A stretch of DNA of 64,000 nt, from NCBI RefSeq assembly GCF_016888135.1, contig NZ_JACSWB010000207.1, positions 62,001 to 126,000 of the forward strand, written 5' to 3'. Below, in pieces: positions 8,714 to 16,875 of the stretch. A program made the position numbers and the translations under genes. The stretch comes from Leptolyngbya sp. CCY15150. GTDB lineage: Bacteria > Cyanobacteriota > Cyanobacteriia > RECH01. The notes beneath the pieces are model-generated. The model was not told the DNA's origin. It ran no database searches and saw only the letters and a program-made list of their open reading frames with translations. The stretch's first letter is position 1. Each line of letters starts with the position of its first letter.

Positions 8714-8749
8714 TCAGCAACGCCATCAGCAACGCCATCAGCAACGCCA
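8714..8749. repeat. 12-bp tandem repeat, three units
   Basis: TCAGCAACGCCA is repeated three times without mismatch. It lies in the spacer upstream of the module cluster. No function is visible. Confidence 0.9.
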
Positions 8750-8930
8750 ACGATGCGTTACAGCTTCGCCTAACCGCACCCTACTCGGCAAGGGTTCATT
8801 GAAGTAACCTGCAGCAAGCTCTAGCCTGGATTTATCATGCCCAAACTAGCTGAATCATCACAGGGAATCTTGTTCAGAATCATAGGCGGAATTGAGAGCG
8901 ATCGCACCTAAGGATTTCAAAGCACAGCAT

Positions 8931-9707
8931 CTAGTTCTCATAGCCTTCATCCCTGCGCAGCGATACCAGGGATGGTTTTTGAAACAGGATCACATGCTGT
9001 TGGGGCAGCGTATCAAGGGTTTCTAGCCACTCTAGACCCACCGCTGCCATCTCGCGACGCACTTGGCGCTGGCTCATTTTATGGAGCCCTTTGATGGCGA
9101 TCAGCGGATTTTCTTGCCGATATTCCAGCAGTGCTACCCGTCCCCCTGGCTTCAGAGATTCTACAATACGGGTCATGATTTCCTGAGGATAGGCAAATTC
9201 ATGGTAGGCATCAACCATCAGAGCTAGGTCGATGGACTCAGGCGGCAGGTGAGGATCGGTCTCGCTGCCCAGAATGGGCTGTACGTTGGTCACTTGCTGA
9301 TCTGCAATCAAAAAGTCCAATATATCAATCATTTCTGGCTGGATATCCACCGCCAACACTTGCCCTTGGGGCACTTGGGCGGCCATGCGAAAACTAAAGT
9401 AGCCGGTACCCGCGCCCACGTCGGCGATCACATCGGTGGGGTTTAACTGCAGGGCAGCGATCGCGTCCTGGGGTTGCTCACGGGTCAAACGCTCGGGGCG
9501 CTCTAGCCACAGGGCCTCTTGATGCCCCATCACCTTGGCAATTTCTCGCCCCATGTAGAACTTACCAATGCCATCGGGGCTATGGATCGAGCGATAGGTA
9601 TACCCTTGGGCATTGGTCGGCTGCAGGAGGGCGATCGCCACCCAAACCATCCAGGACAGGATAAAGGCCAGGCCGATCCATCGAATTGCTGTACCACGTT
9701 GCTTCAA
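8931..9707 (-). CDS. Membrane-anchored class I SAM-dependent methyltransferase
   Basis: A 258-residue protein. An N-terminal hydrophobic segment (about residues 9-29, WIGLAFILSWMVWVAIALL) is either a signal anchor or an uncleaved signal, so the catalytic part probably sits at or across a membrane. The methyltransferase fold follows: motif I VIADVGAGTGYFS binds SAM, AVDIQPEM carries the acidic residue after strand 2, and LMVDAYHEF is near motif IV. It resembles the Methyltransf_11/UbiE-like group; the substrate cannot be told. The TTG start at 9707 is supported by AGGAG 10 nt upstream. It is probably a single-gene unit downstream of psaK. Confidence 0.85.
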   Translation of the reverse strand: MKQRGTAIRWIGLAFILSWMVWVAIALLQPTNAQGYTYRSIHSPDGIGKFYMGREIAKVMGHQEALWLERPERLTREQPQDAIAALQLNPTDVIADVGAGTGYFSFRMAAQVPQGQVLAVDIQPEMIDILDFLIADQQVTNVQPILGSETDPHLPPESIDLALMVDAYHEFAYPQEIMTRIVESLKPGGRVALLEYRQENPLIAIKGLHKMSQRQVRREMAAVGLEWLETLDTLPQQHVILFQKPSLVSLRRDEGYEN

Positions 9708-9887
9708 GGCGTTAGATCTCCTGAGTTAGATGAGGCATAGTAAGTGATCTTAACTGGGAGAATGGAACGATTGGCAAGCCTTTCGACGTCGATCAAGGCT
9801 CAAATCCTGATGAGAAGAGGGTTGAGGGTCGTTGAAACCCGGCAAGCTCTTGAATGGAGTCCACCTCCTGATCAAGCGCCTTGGGAT

Positions 9888-9912
9888 AAAAAAAGCAGCC
9901 GGTTAGGCTGCT
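9888..9912 (-). terminator. Rho-independent terminator of psaK
   Basis: On the minus strand AGCAGCC, a 5-nt loop and GGCTGCT are followed directly by seven T. The 7-bp GC-rich stem plus T-tract lies about 100 nt after the psaK stop codon, which fits a short monocistronic psaK message. The rest of the 307-bp spacer 9708-10014 shows no gene. Confidence 0.9.
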
Positions 9913-10014
9913 AACAGTTGAACTGAGGCGAGGCATAGACGCCTGGCATGACTGAGAAGCTATACCAAACGCCCAAGCCACTATGGCAAAGCGTAGGAGC
10001 AGAATCTGGATGGA

Positions 10015-10275
10015 CTACAGCAATCCAGCGTTGGATAGGCCAAGGATCATCCCAGCACCGAGGATATGACCAAAACTAGCCGTGGCGAGCAGTTCTGGAA
10101 TGCCAAAGCCGGTAAAGATGGCTGGCATGTCTACCGGTAGGCCGGGGCCAACGCCGCGCTTCTGGATCGCGTAGTAGCCAATGGCGATCGCAAAGAGGTT
10201 GCAGGTAATCATAATCAATGCAACATCAAAGGACCAAGCCGTTGTTGTCGCCGCCGCAAGCACCATCGAATGCAT
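10015..10275 (-). CDS. psaK: Photosystem I reaction centre subunit PsaK
   Basis: An 86-residue thylakoid membrane protein that sits at the periphery of photosystem I and holds antenna chlorophylls; the length matches cyanobacterial PsaK. Two hydrophobic helices are visible, around residues 14-36 (FDVALIMITCNLFAIAIGYY) and 60-84 (ELLATASFGHILGAGMILGL). The loop between them contains the family-like IQKRGVGPGLP and PAIFTGFG segments. The ATG at 10275 is preferred over an upstream in-frame ATG (10404) because the extension is basic and unrelated to PsaK, and because GGGAGAAAG precedes 10275. It is divergent from trpF, with promoters presumably in the 217-bp gap. Confidence 0.95.
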   Translation of the reverse strand: MHSMVLAAATTTAWSFDVALIMITCNLFAIAIGYYAIQKRGVGPGLPVDMPAIFTGFGIPELLATASFGHILGAGMILGLSNAGLL

Positions 10276-10492
10276 TAGAGCTTTCTCCCAATTCAGCGTG
10301 AAGGTCTTGCCCCTTAGAATAAAAGAGCAGGGGCCCCTACCCTTACCCTTCGTTGAAAGAGTTAACAGTTTGCTGGTTTTTCGCAACAAAAGTTTGTACG
10401 CCAATCATCTAGGAGTAGTCTCAGGACATAGGTCAAGGCGGTTGGTAGTGTGGTAGTCCTGAGATAGATGAGATTTGTGCAGGGAGGCGATC

Positions 10493-11155
10493 GTGACGAC
10501 GCTACGGGTCAAAATTTGTGGCATTACTCAAGCAGACCAAGGGGCAGCGATCGCTCAGATGGGAGCGTCGGCCCTCGGGTTTATCTGTGTTCCCGACTCA
10601 CCTCGCTACATTCCTCCCAAGCAAATTAGGGCGATCGCAGAGCCCTTACCTCCTGCCGTGGCCAGGGTTGGGGTATTTGTGAATGCTGACCTAGACACCA
10701 TTAAAGACGTCGCCAGCATCGCGGGTTTGACGGCGATCCAGCTCCATGGCGATGAATCAAAAGACTTTTGTCAACGCCTACGCGATCGCTTACCCACGAT
10801 GAAGCTGATCAAAGCCATGCAACTGCACGACGTTGATGCCCAAACCATGACTCAGCCCTACCTCGATGTCGTCGATACCCTATTGCTCGATGCTTACCAT
10901 CCCACCCTGCGGGGTGGCACTGGTCATGCCCTCAACTGGGATGCCCTGCGACACTTTCATCCCCCCATTCCCTGGTTTCTCGCCGGAGGCATCAATCCCA
11001 ACAACGTTCTAGAAGCTCTGGGAACGCTTTCACCCAACGGCATCGATTTATCCAGTGGCGTCGAACGCGCTCCCGGCGACAAGGCGATCGATCAAGTGGC
11101 GCTGCTCTTCAGTCGGCTGACTCTCCACGGCTATCAATGCCGCCGGGGAAAATAG
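10493..11155 (+). CDS. trpF: Phosphoribosylanthranilate isomerase
   Basis: A 220-residue TIM-barrel enzyme of tryptophan synthesis that isomerises N-(5-phosphoribosyl)anthranilate to the deoxyribulose form. Family marks are VKICGIT with the catalytic Cys near the N terminus, SPRYI, the QLHGDE strand, LLLDAYHP with the catalytic Asp, and AGGINPNNV in the phosphate-binding loop. The GTG start at 10493 is chosen because AGGGAGG (10481-10487) lies 5 nt upstream; the longer TTG frame (10475) would begin before this site. The 3' end overlaps the convergent small membrane protein gene by 47 bp. No other trp gene is adjacent, as is usual in cyanobacteria. Confidence 0.95.
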   Translation: MTTLRVKICGITQADQGAAIAQMGASALGFICVPDSPRYIPPKQIRAIAEPLPPAVARVGVFVNADLDTIKDVASIAGLTAIQLHGDESKDFCQRLRDRLPTMKLIKAMQLHDVDAQTMTQPYLDVVDTLLLDAYHPTLRGGTGHALNWDALRHFHPPIPWFLAGGINPNNVLEALGTLSPNGIDLSSGVERAPGDKAIDQVALLFSRLTLHGYQCRRGK

Positions 11156-11420
11156 GGCGGCGGCTCTTGGCATCAAACCGCTGATACCAAATGACATTTC
11201 CCAGCACCGTTACCCCCAAAACAATGCCACCGCCCACCCAGCCCAGCATGGGGTTATAACCACTGCGTGCCAAAGTTTCTAGCCAACGGTGGGTCAGTTC
11301 AGAACCCACCAGCCCATCGGCCATCACTGGAAACAGGTACATCAAAGCAGCTCCCACCAGCAGCCAACCCACCATGGAGGTCAGCAGAAAAATAGTTTTT
11401 GCAGTGGATTGGCTACCCAT
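11109..11420 (-). CDS. Small two-helix membrane protein of unknown function
   Basis: 103 residues from the ATG at 11420 (MGSQSTAK). Two transmembrane helices are likely, about residues 9-33 (FLLTSMVGWLLVGAALMYLF) and 62-84 (MLGWVGGGIVLGVTVLGNVIW), with a short polar C-terminal tail. An in-frame upstream extension to 11582 reads through a dispersed ~70-bp repeat and is unlikely to be coding. The gene ends inside the 3' end of convergent trpF (47-bp overlap). The family is not recognised. Confidence 0.65.
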   Translation of the reverse strand: MGSQSTAKTIFLLTSMVGWLLVGAALMYLFPVMADGLVGSELTHRWLETLARSGYNPMLGWVGGGIVLGVTVLGNVIWYQRFDAKSRRPIFPGGIDSRGESAD

Positions 11421-11500
11421 GGGCGATCGCTGATGAAGAACTTCCCTGAGAGTACCATGGCGTCTCTCGTTCAAGCATGGGGTGAACGCCTGCATCAGAA

Positions 11501-11570
11501 GGGGGCGATCGCCCTTCCTGGGTCTGAGAGGATGCACAGAGGCAGGCCTGTGATGCACAATAAAAAAAGA
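11501..11570. repeat. Dispersed ~70-bp repeat, copy 1 (left of toxin-antitoxin pair)
   Basis: This copy starts with a HIP1-containing GGCGATCGCC, then shares TTCCTG, GAGAGGATGCACAGAGGC and GGCCTGTGATGCACAATAA with copy 2 at 12326-12396, differing at only a few positions. The core can fold through CACAG..GGC with GCCTGTG. The two copies are direct repeats about 825 bp apart and enclose exactly the toxin-antitoxin pair. Confidence 0.9.
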
Positions 11571-11628
11571 CGCCGCATCCATCAGAATCGGTCAGAGCAG
11601 TCTAGTATTTCTGGTTCGAGAGACACCT

Positions 11629-11856
11629 ATGACCCAACTCACCATCGAGCTTCCTGACCACTTGGCTGAGCAGCTCCAACATTATCTCAACACCAATCCT
11701 CAGGAAACGCTAGCCAGTCTGCTTTATGATGCCCTTCACGTTAAGCTGACACCAAAAGACAGTTCTCAGTTGTTGACACTAGCGGGAATCATCCACTCTG
11801 CTCCCCGAGGTGCCGCTGATCATGCTGAGGATTTTGCTGAGGGTATTGAGGAGTGA
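11629..11856 (+). CDS. Antitoxin of a VapBC-like pair
   Basis: A 75-residue protein whose N terminus (MTQLTIELPDHLAEQL) has the pattern of a ribbon-helix-helix strand followed by a helix, as in small DNA-binding antitoxins. The C-terminal half (GIIHSAPRGAADHAEDF) would be the toxin-binding tail. Its stop overlaps the toxin start (GTGA at 11853-11856), so the two are translationally coupled, which is standard for such pairs. Autoregulation through operator sites in the spacer 11571-11628 is expected from the family but not visible as a defined motif. The exact antitoxin family is not certain. Confidence 0.8.
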   Translation: MTQLTIELPDHLAEQLQHYLNTNPQETLASLLYDALHVKLTPKDSSQLLTLAGIIHSAPRGAADHAEDFAEGIEE

Positions 11857-12269
11857 AACAGCTTGTCCTAGATGCCGGGCCGTTGATCGGTCTGTTCTAC
11901 GCTCAAGATACTTATCACTCAAACTGTGTAAAGGGATTTCAGCAATTGGCGACCCAATCAACTAGTCTGCTAGCCCCTATTCCCATCATTTTTGAGGTCT
12001 ATAAGTGGCTGCTCCAGCGCACCCAGCCAACCATAGCCCAAGCCACACTCAGAGTAATGCAAGCAAGCCTCCACCCACTTACGATCACCCATCAGGACTT
12101 TGAAGTTCTGGAATCAATGGTGCTGCAACTTCCTGACTGGAAGGGTTCCTTGGAAGATGCAACCGTTGTTTTGATGGCACTGCAGTATCGCTGCCCCATT
12201 TGGACGTATAACTTTCGAGATTTTTCTAGTTTCAAGAGCTTGGAGTTTTGGAATCCTGGGGCTAGCTGA
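11853..12269 (+). CDS. PIN-domain toxin, VapC-like ribonuclease
   Basis: A 138-residue PIN-domain protein, by family a Mg-dependent endoribonuclease. The acidic active-site residues are in place: Asp7 (VLDAGPL), Glu48 (IIFEVYK), Asp102 (LEDATVV) and Asp123 (YNFRDF). Length fits VapC-type toxins (~130-140). It starts with GTG inside the antitoxin stop. All key residues are present, so it is probably active rather than decayed. The pair is bracketed by direct copies of a ~70-bp repeat, suggesting that it moved in as a cassette or that the repeat marks an insertion-prone site upstream of gcvP. Confidence 0.88.
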   Translation: MKQLVLDAGPLIGLFYAQDTYHSNCVKGFQQLATQSTSLLAPIPIIFEVYKWLLQRTQPTIAQATLRVMQASLHPLTITHQDFEVLESMVLQLPDWKGSLEDATVVLMALQYRCPIWTYNFRDFSSFKSLEFWNPGAS

Positions 12270-12325
12270 ACAGCGTTGACCATAACCCTAAGCCAACTAT
12301 TGACATGGACATAGAAGATGCTTAG

Positions 12326-12396
12326 AGGGGAGCGATCGTCCTTCCTGAGGTTGAGAGGATGCACAGAGGCGGGCCTGTGATGCACAATAAGTAAAG
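12326..12396. repeat. Dispersed ~70-bp repeat, copy 2 (right of toxin-antitoxin pair, before gcvP)
   Basis: Same orientation as copy 1. Shared words include GAGAGGATGCACAGAGGC and GGCCTGTGATGCACAATAA. It ends 10 bp before the GTG start of gcvP, so it forms the immediate 5' leader of that gene. Confidence 0.9.
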
Positions 12397-12406
12397 AAAT
12401 TTTGCA

Positions 12407-15400
12407 GTGTTGCCATTTACGGGTTTACCCATGTCCATGCCATCCGACTCTGTAGGTTATGCGATCACATCTGACGTTACAACACCCAAACGGGGCGATG
12501 GGGTAGGGGGCGATCGCTCCTTGAGTGAAACCCTAAGTGACCATCTGAAGGCGATCGCGGCGGGAACCGATGCCTTCGCACCACGACACATTGGCCCCAG
12601 CGACGCTGATGTCGAAGCCATGCTGGCAGTACTCGGCTATGACCAGCTCCCTGACTTGATTGACCAAGCCGTGCCGCCCAGCATTCGTTTGTCACGGGAT
12701 CTAGCGGTGCCGGCGGCGGTGAGTGAGCATGAGGCCCTGCAAGAGCTAAGGGCGATCGCCTCCAAAAATCAGGTCTTTCGCTCCTATATCGGCATGGGCT
12801 ACCACAACTGCATCACCCCGCCGGTGATTCAGCGCAATATTCTCGAAAACCCCGGTTGGTATACCCAATACACCCCCTACCAGCCCGAAATTGCCCAGGG
12901 TCGCCTAGAAGCCCTGCTCAATTTCCAAACCATGGTGACCGACCTGACAGCCATGGACATTGCCAATGCCTCGCTGCTAGATGAAGGCACGGCGGCAGCG
13001 GAGGCCATGACCCTCAGCTACGGACAGTGCAAAACCAAGGCGAAAGCTTTCTGGGTGTCGGATCTCTGCCATCCCCAAACCCTAGAGGTGGTGAAAAGTC
13101 GTGCTCTGCCCCTAGGAATCACGGTGATCGTGGGTGACCACCGCAGCTTCACGGCCGAGGCACTCCCAGAAGCGATCGTGGGTGCGCTGCTGCAATATCC
13201 TGCCACCGATGGCGGCGTCTATGACTACCGTCCGATGATTGAGCAGGTACACCAAGCGGGGGGCTTGGTCACCGTAGCGGCAGATTTGTTGAGCCTAACC
13301 CTGCTGACGCCGCCGGGAGAGTTTGGCGCAGATATCGTCGTGGGCAGCACCCAGCGCTTCGGAGTGCCCATGGGCTATGGGGGGCCCCATGCAGCCTACT
13401 TTGCCACCCGAGAGGTCTATAAGCGCCAGTTACCAGGGCGGTTGGTGGGCGTCTCGCGGGATGCACAGGGGCAGGTGGCCCTGCGGTTGGCCCTGCAAAC
13501 CCGAGAACAACATATCCGTCGCGATCGCGCCACCAGCAATATCTGCACGGCTCAGGTTCTATTAGCCGTGATGGCTAGCATGTATGCGGTCTATCACGGC
13601 CCTCAAGGGCTGCGCCGCATTGCCACCCGCATCCATCTGCTCACCATGCTGCTGGCAGCCGGTCTGGAACGCTTAGGCTACACCCTCAAAAATGTGCCGG
13701 TCTTTGACACCCTGACGGTGGAAGCAGGGGAATGTTTGGGGGCGATCGCTCAACGAGCCGCGGCCCAGCGCATCAATCTGCGACCGCTCGAAGGACAGCA
13801 GTTGGGGATTTCTTTGGATGAAACCACCACAGAGCAAGACGTTGTCGATCTGCTCACCGTCTTTGCAGGCAATCCCTTTCAGGGGAAAGGCGATGCCTGG
13901 ATGGCGCGGGCCCAAACCCACAGCGATCGTCTGCGCGACCATTGGCGACAGTCGGACTACCTGAGCCATCCGGTGTTCAACACCTACCATTCCGAGACGG
14001 AACTGCTGCGCTACATCCATCACCTGCAGGCCAAGGATCTATCGCTGACGGCGGCGATGATTCCCCTCGGGTCTTGCACCATGAAGCTCAATGCCACGGC
14101 GGAGATGATTCCCGTCACCTGGCCCGAATTCGGGCAGATCCATCCCTTCGCGCCGGTGGAGCAAACCGAGGGGTACCAAATTCTGTTCCAGCAGCTAGAA
14201 GACATGCTGGCGGAGATCACTGGATTTGCTGGCATTTCCCTACAGCCCAATGCCGGATCGCAGGGGGAATATGCCGGTCTGTTGGTGATTCGAGCCTACC
14301 ATCAGCAGCGCGGGCAAGGGCATCGACAGATTTGCCTCATTCCTGAGTCGGCCCATGGCACCAATCCGGCTAGTGCGGTAATGGCCGGGATGACCGTCGT
14401 TCCCGTCGGGTGCGATCGCGATGGCAATATTGACCTAGCAGATCTGCAAGCCAAGGCAGAAAAGCATCGGGATCAGCTAGCGGCGTTGATGGTCACCTAT
14501 CCTTCCACCCACGGGGTTTTTGAGGCCGGTATTCGCGATATCTGCGAGATCATCCACAGCTACGGCGGGCAGGTCTATATGGACGGAGCCAACATGAATG
14601 CCCAGGTAGGCATCTGCCGTCCCGGCGACTTTGGGGCCGATGTTTGCCACCTAAACCTCCACAAAACCTTTTGTATTCCCCATGGCGGCGGTGGCCCTGG
14701 CGTGGGGCCCATTGGCGTCGCGGCCCATCTCGTGCCCTTCTTACCCGGTCATGCCTTGATTCCCACCGGTGGCGAGCAGGGTATTGGAGCGATCGCCTCT
14801 GCCCCCTGGGGCAGCAGCAGCATCCTGCCGATCTCCTGGATGTATATCCGCATGATGGGCGGAACGGGGTTGACCGATGCCACCAAGCTGGCAATTCTCA
14901 ATGCCAACTACATCGCCAAACGGCTAGAGGATCACTACTCCATTCTCTATCGCGGTAATGGCGGACTCGTGGCCCATGAATGCATCGTGGATCTACGTCC
15001 CTTCAAAAAAGCCGTGGGCATTGAGGTCGATGATATCGCCAAGCGGTTGATTGACTACGGCTTCCACCCTCCCACCATGTCTTGGCCCGTGGCCGGCACC
15101 ATCATGGTAGAACCCACGGAAAGTGAAAGCAAACCTGAACTGGATCGCTTCTGTGACGCCATGATCGCCATCCGCGAGGAAATCAGCCAGATCGAAACCG
15201 GGGCGATGGATGCCCAGGATAACCCCTTGAAACATGCCCCCCACACCGCTGCTTGCCTCACGGTGGATGCATGGCCCCACGCCTATTCCCGTGCTCAGGC
15301 GGTGTATCCTACGGCATGGACGAGGCAGCGTAAATTCTGGCCAGCGGTGGCCCGGGTGGACAATGCCTATGGCGATCGCAACTTAGTCTGCGCTTGCCTA

Positions 15401-15421
15401 CCGATGTCGGCCTACGCTTAG
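12407..15421 (+). CDS. gcvP: Glycine dehydrogenase (decarboxylating), P protein
   Basis: The P protein of the glycine cleavage system: PLP-dependent decarboxylation of glycine and transfer of the aminomethyl group to lipoyl GcvH, important for photorespiratory glycine. It is a full-length fused P protein (1004 residues, both halves). Visible marks are PRHIGPSD near the N terminus, [13 protein letters not shown], and [17 protein letters not shown] with the PLP lysine at about residue 753. The GTG at 12407 or the ATGs at 12431/12437 are possible starts; family similarity begins only around residue 55, so the leader is variable. gcvT and gcvH are not next to it. The stop overlaps the convergent kinase gene by 4 bp. 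Confidence 0.95.
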   Translation: MLPFTGLPMSMPSDSVGYAITSDVTTPKRGDGVGGDRSLSETLSDHLKAIAAGTDAFAPRHIGPSDADVEAMLAVLGYDQLPDLIDQAVPPSIRLSRDLAVPAAVSEHEALQELRAIASKNQVFRSYIGMGYHNCITPPVIQRNILENPGWYTQYTPYQPEIAQGRLEALLNFQTMVTDLTAMDIANASLLDEGTAAAEAMTLSYGQCKTKAKAFWVSDLCHPQTLEVVKSRALPLGITVIVGDHRSFTAEALPEAIVGALLQYPATDGGVYDYRPMIEQVHQAGGLVTVAADLLSLTLLTPPGEFGADIVVGSTQRFGVPMGYGGPHAAYFATREVYKRQLPGRLVGVSRDAQGQVALRLALQTREQHIRRDRATSNICTAQVLLAVMASMYAVYHGPQGLRRIATRIHLLTMLLAAGLERLGYTLKNVPVFDTLTVEAGECLGAIAQRAAAQRINLRPLEGQQLGISLDETTTEQDVVDLLTVFAGNPFQGKGDAWMARAQTHSDRLRDHWRQSDYLSHPVFNTYHSETELLRYIHHLQAKDLSLTAAMIPLGSCTMKLNATAEMIPVTWPEFGQIHPFAPVEQTEGYQILFQQLEDMLAEITGFAGISLQPNAGSQGEYAGLLVIRAYHQQRGQGHRQICLIPESAHGTNPASAVMAGMTVVPVGCDRDGNIDLADLQAKAEKHRDQLAALMVTYPSTHGVFEAGIRDICEIIHSYGGQVYMDGANMNAQVGICRPGDFGADVCHLNLHKTFCIPHGGGGPGVGPIGVAAHLVPFLPGHALIPTGGEQGIGAIASAPWGSSSILPISWMYIRMMGGTGLTDATKLAILNANYIAKRLEDHYSILYRGNGGLVAHECIVDLRPFKKAVGIEVDDIAKRLIDYGFHPPTMSWPVAGTIMVEPTESESKPELDRFCDAMIAIREEISQIETGAMDAQDNPLKHAPHTAACLTVDAWPHAYSRAQAVYPTAWTRQRKFWPAVARVDNAYGDRNLVCACLPMSAYA

Positions 15422-16875
15422 CAAGGCTCTGGGCTTAGGCCCGCTTCCTCTCGTTGCCTGGGCTGGGGCTGAGATCGTGATTGCTGCAGGGGAATGGTGA
15501 TCACAAACTCCGTCCCCTGCCCGAGGGTAGAGGTGCAGGTGAGGGTGCCCCGATGGCGTTCGGTGATGATTCGATAGCTGATGGACATCCCTAGACCCGT
15601 GCCGCGGCCAATGGGTTTGGTGGTAAAAAATGGATCGAACAACCGCTGCTGAACGCTGTCTGGCATTCCTGGGCCATTGTCGAGGATGCCGATATGTACG
15701 GTCTGCGCCTCCGTCATCCAAGTGGAAATTGTCACCTGCCCAGGAATGGGCGATCGCCCTTGGGCCAGGCACTGGCTGTTTCCATCCTCAATGGCATCGA
15801 GGGCATTGGTGAGAATATTCATAAACACTTGGTTGAGCTGCCCCGGATAACATTCCACCCGAGGTAAATCACCGTAGCGCTTCACAATCTCAACACCGTC
15901 GCTACTGCCATCTTGGTGGTTATCTTGCTTAATACGATTGCTTAAAATCATCAGCGTGCTGTCTAGCCCATCATGGAGATCAACGGTTTTAATATCCGCT
16001 TCATCTAGCCGGGAAAACGTCCGCAGCGATCGCACAATGCCCATAATCCGGTCAATGCCCACCTGCATAGATTCTAAGAGCTGCGGCAGATCTTGCTTCA
16101 CAAACTCCAGATCAATACTGTCCATTTGCGCCTGGAGCTCCGGCGGCGTGGGTGCGCTTTTCTGGTAGGCATGGATCAGCATCAGCAGGTGCTCAGCGTA
16201 GTCCCGAGCGGGGCGCAAATTGCCGTGAATAAAGTTAATCGGATTGTTGATCTCGTGGGCCACGCCTGCCACCAATTGCCCCAAGCTGGACATTTTTTCC
16301 GACTGCACCAGTTGCATCTGGGTCAAGCGCAGCTCCTCCAGGGCAACTTCTAGCTCCTGGGTACGCTGGCGTAGAGCCGCCTCCGAATCCTGCAAAATAT
16401 CTTGGGCTTGCTTACGTTGCTGCACTTCCTGCATCAAGGTTTGGTTACTTTGCTGCAATTTAAGCTGCATTTGCCGCAGGGTAAGCTGGTTTTCCACCCG
16501 CGCCAGCACCTCTTCCACCTGAAACGGCTTGGTAATGTAGTCTGCGCCGCCAACTCGAAACGCCTTGACCTTATCCGCCGTATCGCTCAGCGCACTTAGA
16601 AAAATGACGGGAATTGCCCCCGTTTGTTCACAGGCTTTCAACTCTTCACAAACCTGATAACCGTTCATAGCCGGCATGTTGATATCCAACAAAATCAGAT
16701 CCGGGGGGAGGGCTCGAACCGCCATCAACGCTGCAGAACCGCTAATGGCGCTGCGCACTTCATACCCCCGCTGCCCCAACATGCGAGACAGCAGACGCAG
16801 ATTATCGGCTTTGTCATCCACAATCAGAATGTTGCCGTTGAGGGAGCGATCGTCCATTAGATCTGACTTGCTCAT
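15418..16875 (-). CDS. Response regulator-histidine kinase (REC-HisKA-HATPase)
   Basis: A 485-residue cytosolic two-component protein. The N-terminal receiver (~14-130) has the acidic pair VDD, phosphoacceptor Asp64 (ILLDINMP) and Lys116 (ADYITKP). A coiled-coil stretch (~130-195) leads to a HisKA domain with His207 ([10 protein letters not shown]) and then a HATPase domain with [15 protein letters not shown] and GTGLGMS. The NNP after the His places it with the HisKA kinases of the AHEINNP type common in cyanobacteria. Its ATG overlaps the stop of the upstream hybrid kinase (ATGA), so the two are coupled. The input may come from that partner; there is no DNA-binding output. Confidence 0.93.
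   Translation of the reverse strand: MSKSDLMDDRSLNGNILIVDDKADNLRLLSRMLGQRGYEVRSAISGSAALMAVRALPPDLILLDINMPAMNGYQVCEELKACEQTGAIPVIFLSALSDTADKVKAFRVGGADYITKPFQVEEVLARVENQLTLRQMQLKLQQSNQTLMQEVQQRKQAQDILQDSEAALRQRTQELEVALEELRLTQMQLVQSEKMSSLGQLVAGVAHEINNPINFIHGNLRPARDYAEHLLMLIHAYQKSAPTPPELQAQMDSIDLEFVKQDLPQLLESMQVGIDRIMGIVRSLRTFSRLDEADIKTVDLHDGLDSTLMILSNRIKQDNHQDGSSDGVEIVKRYGDLPRVECYPGQLNQVFMNILTNALDAIEDGNSQCLAQGRSPIPGQVTISTWMTEAQTVHIGILDNGPGMPDSVQQRLFDPFFTTKPIGRGTGLGMSISYRIITERHRGTLTCTSTLGQGTEFVITIPLQQSRSQPQPRQREEAGLSPEPC

Noticed and set aside
9793-9981. 62-codon minus-strand frame below psaK
   Set aside because: It runs through the psaK terminator and has no ribosome site or similarity.
11421-11582. 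N-terminal extension of the small membrane protein
   Set aside because: It would translate the dispersed 70-bp repeat; the same peptide pattern appears antisense to copy 2, showing it is repeat-derived.
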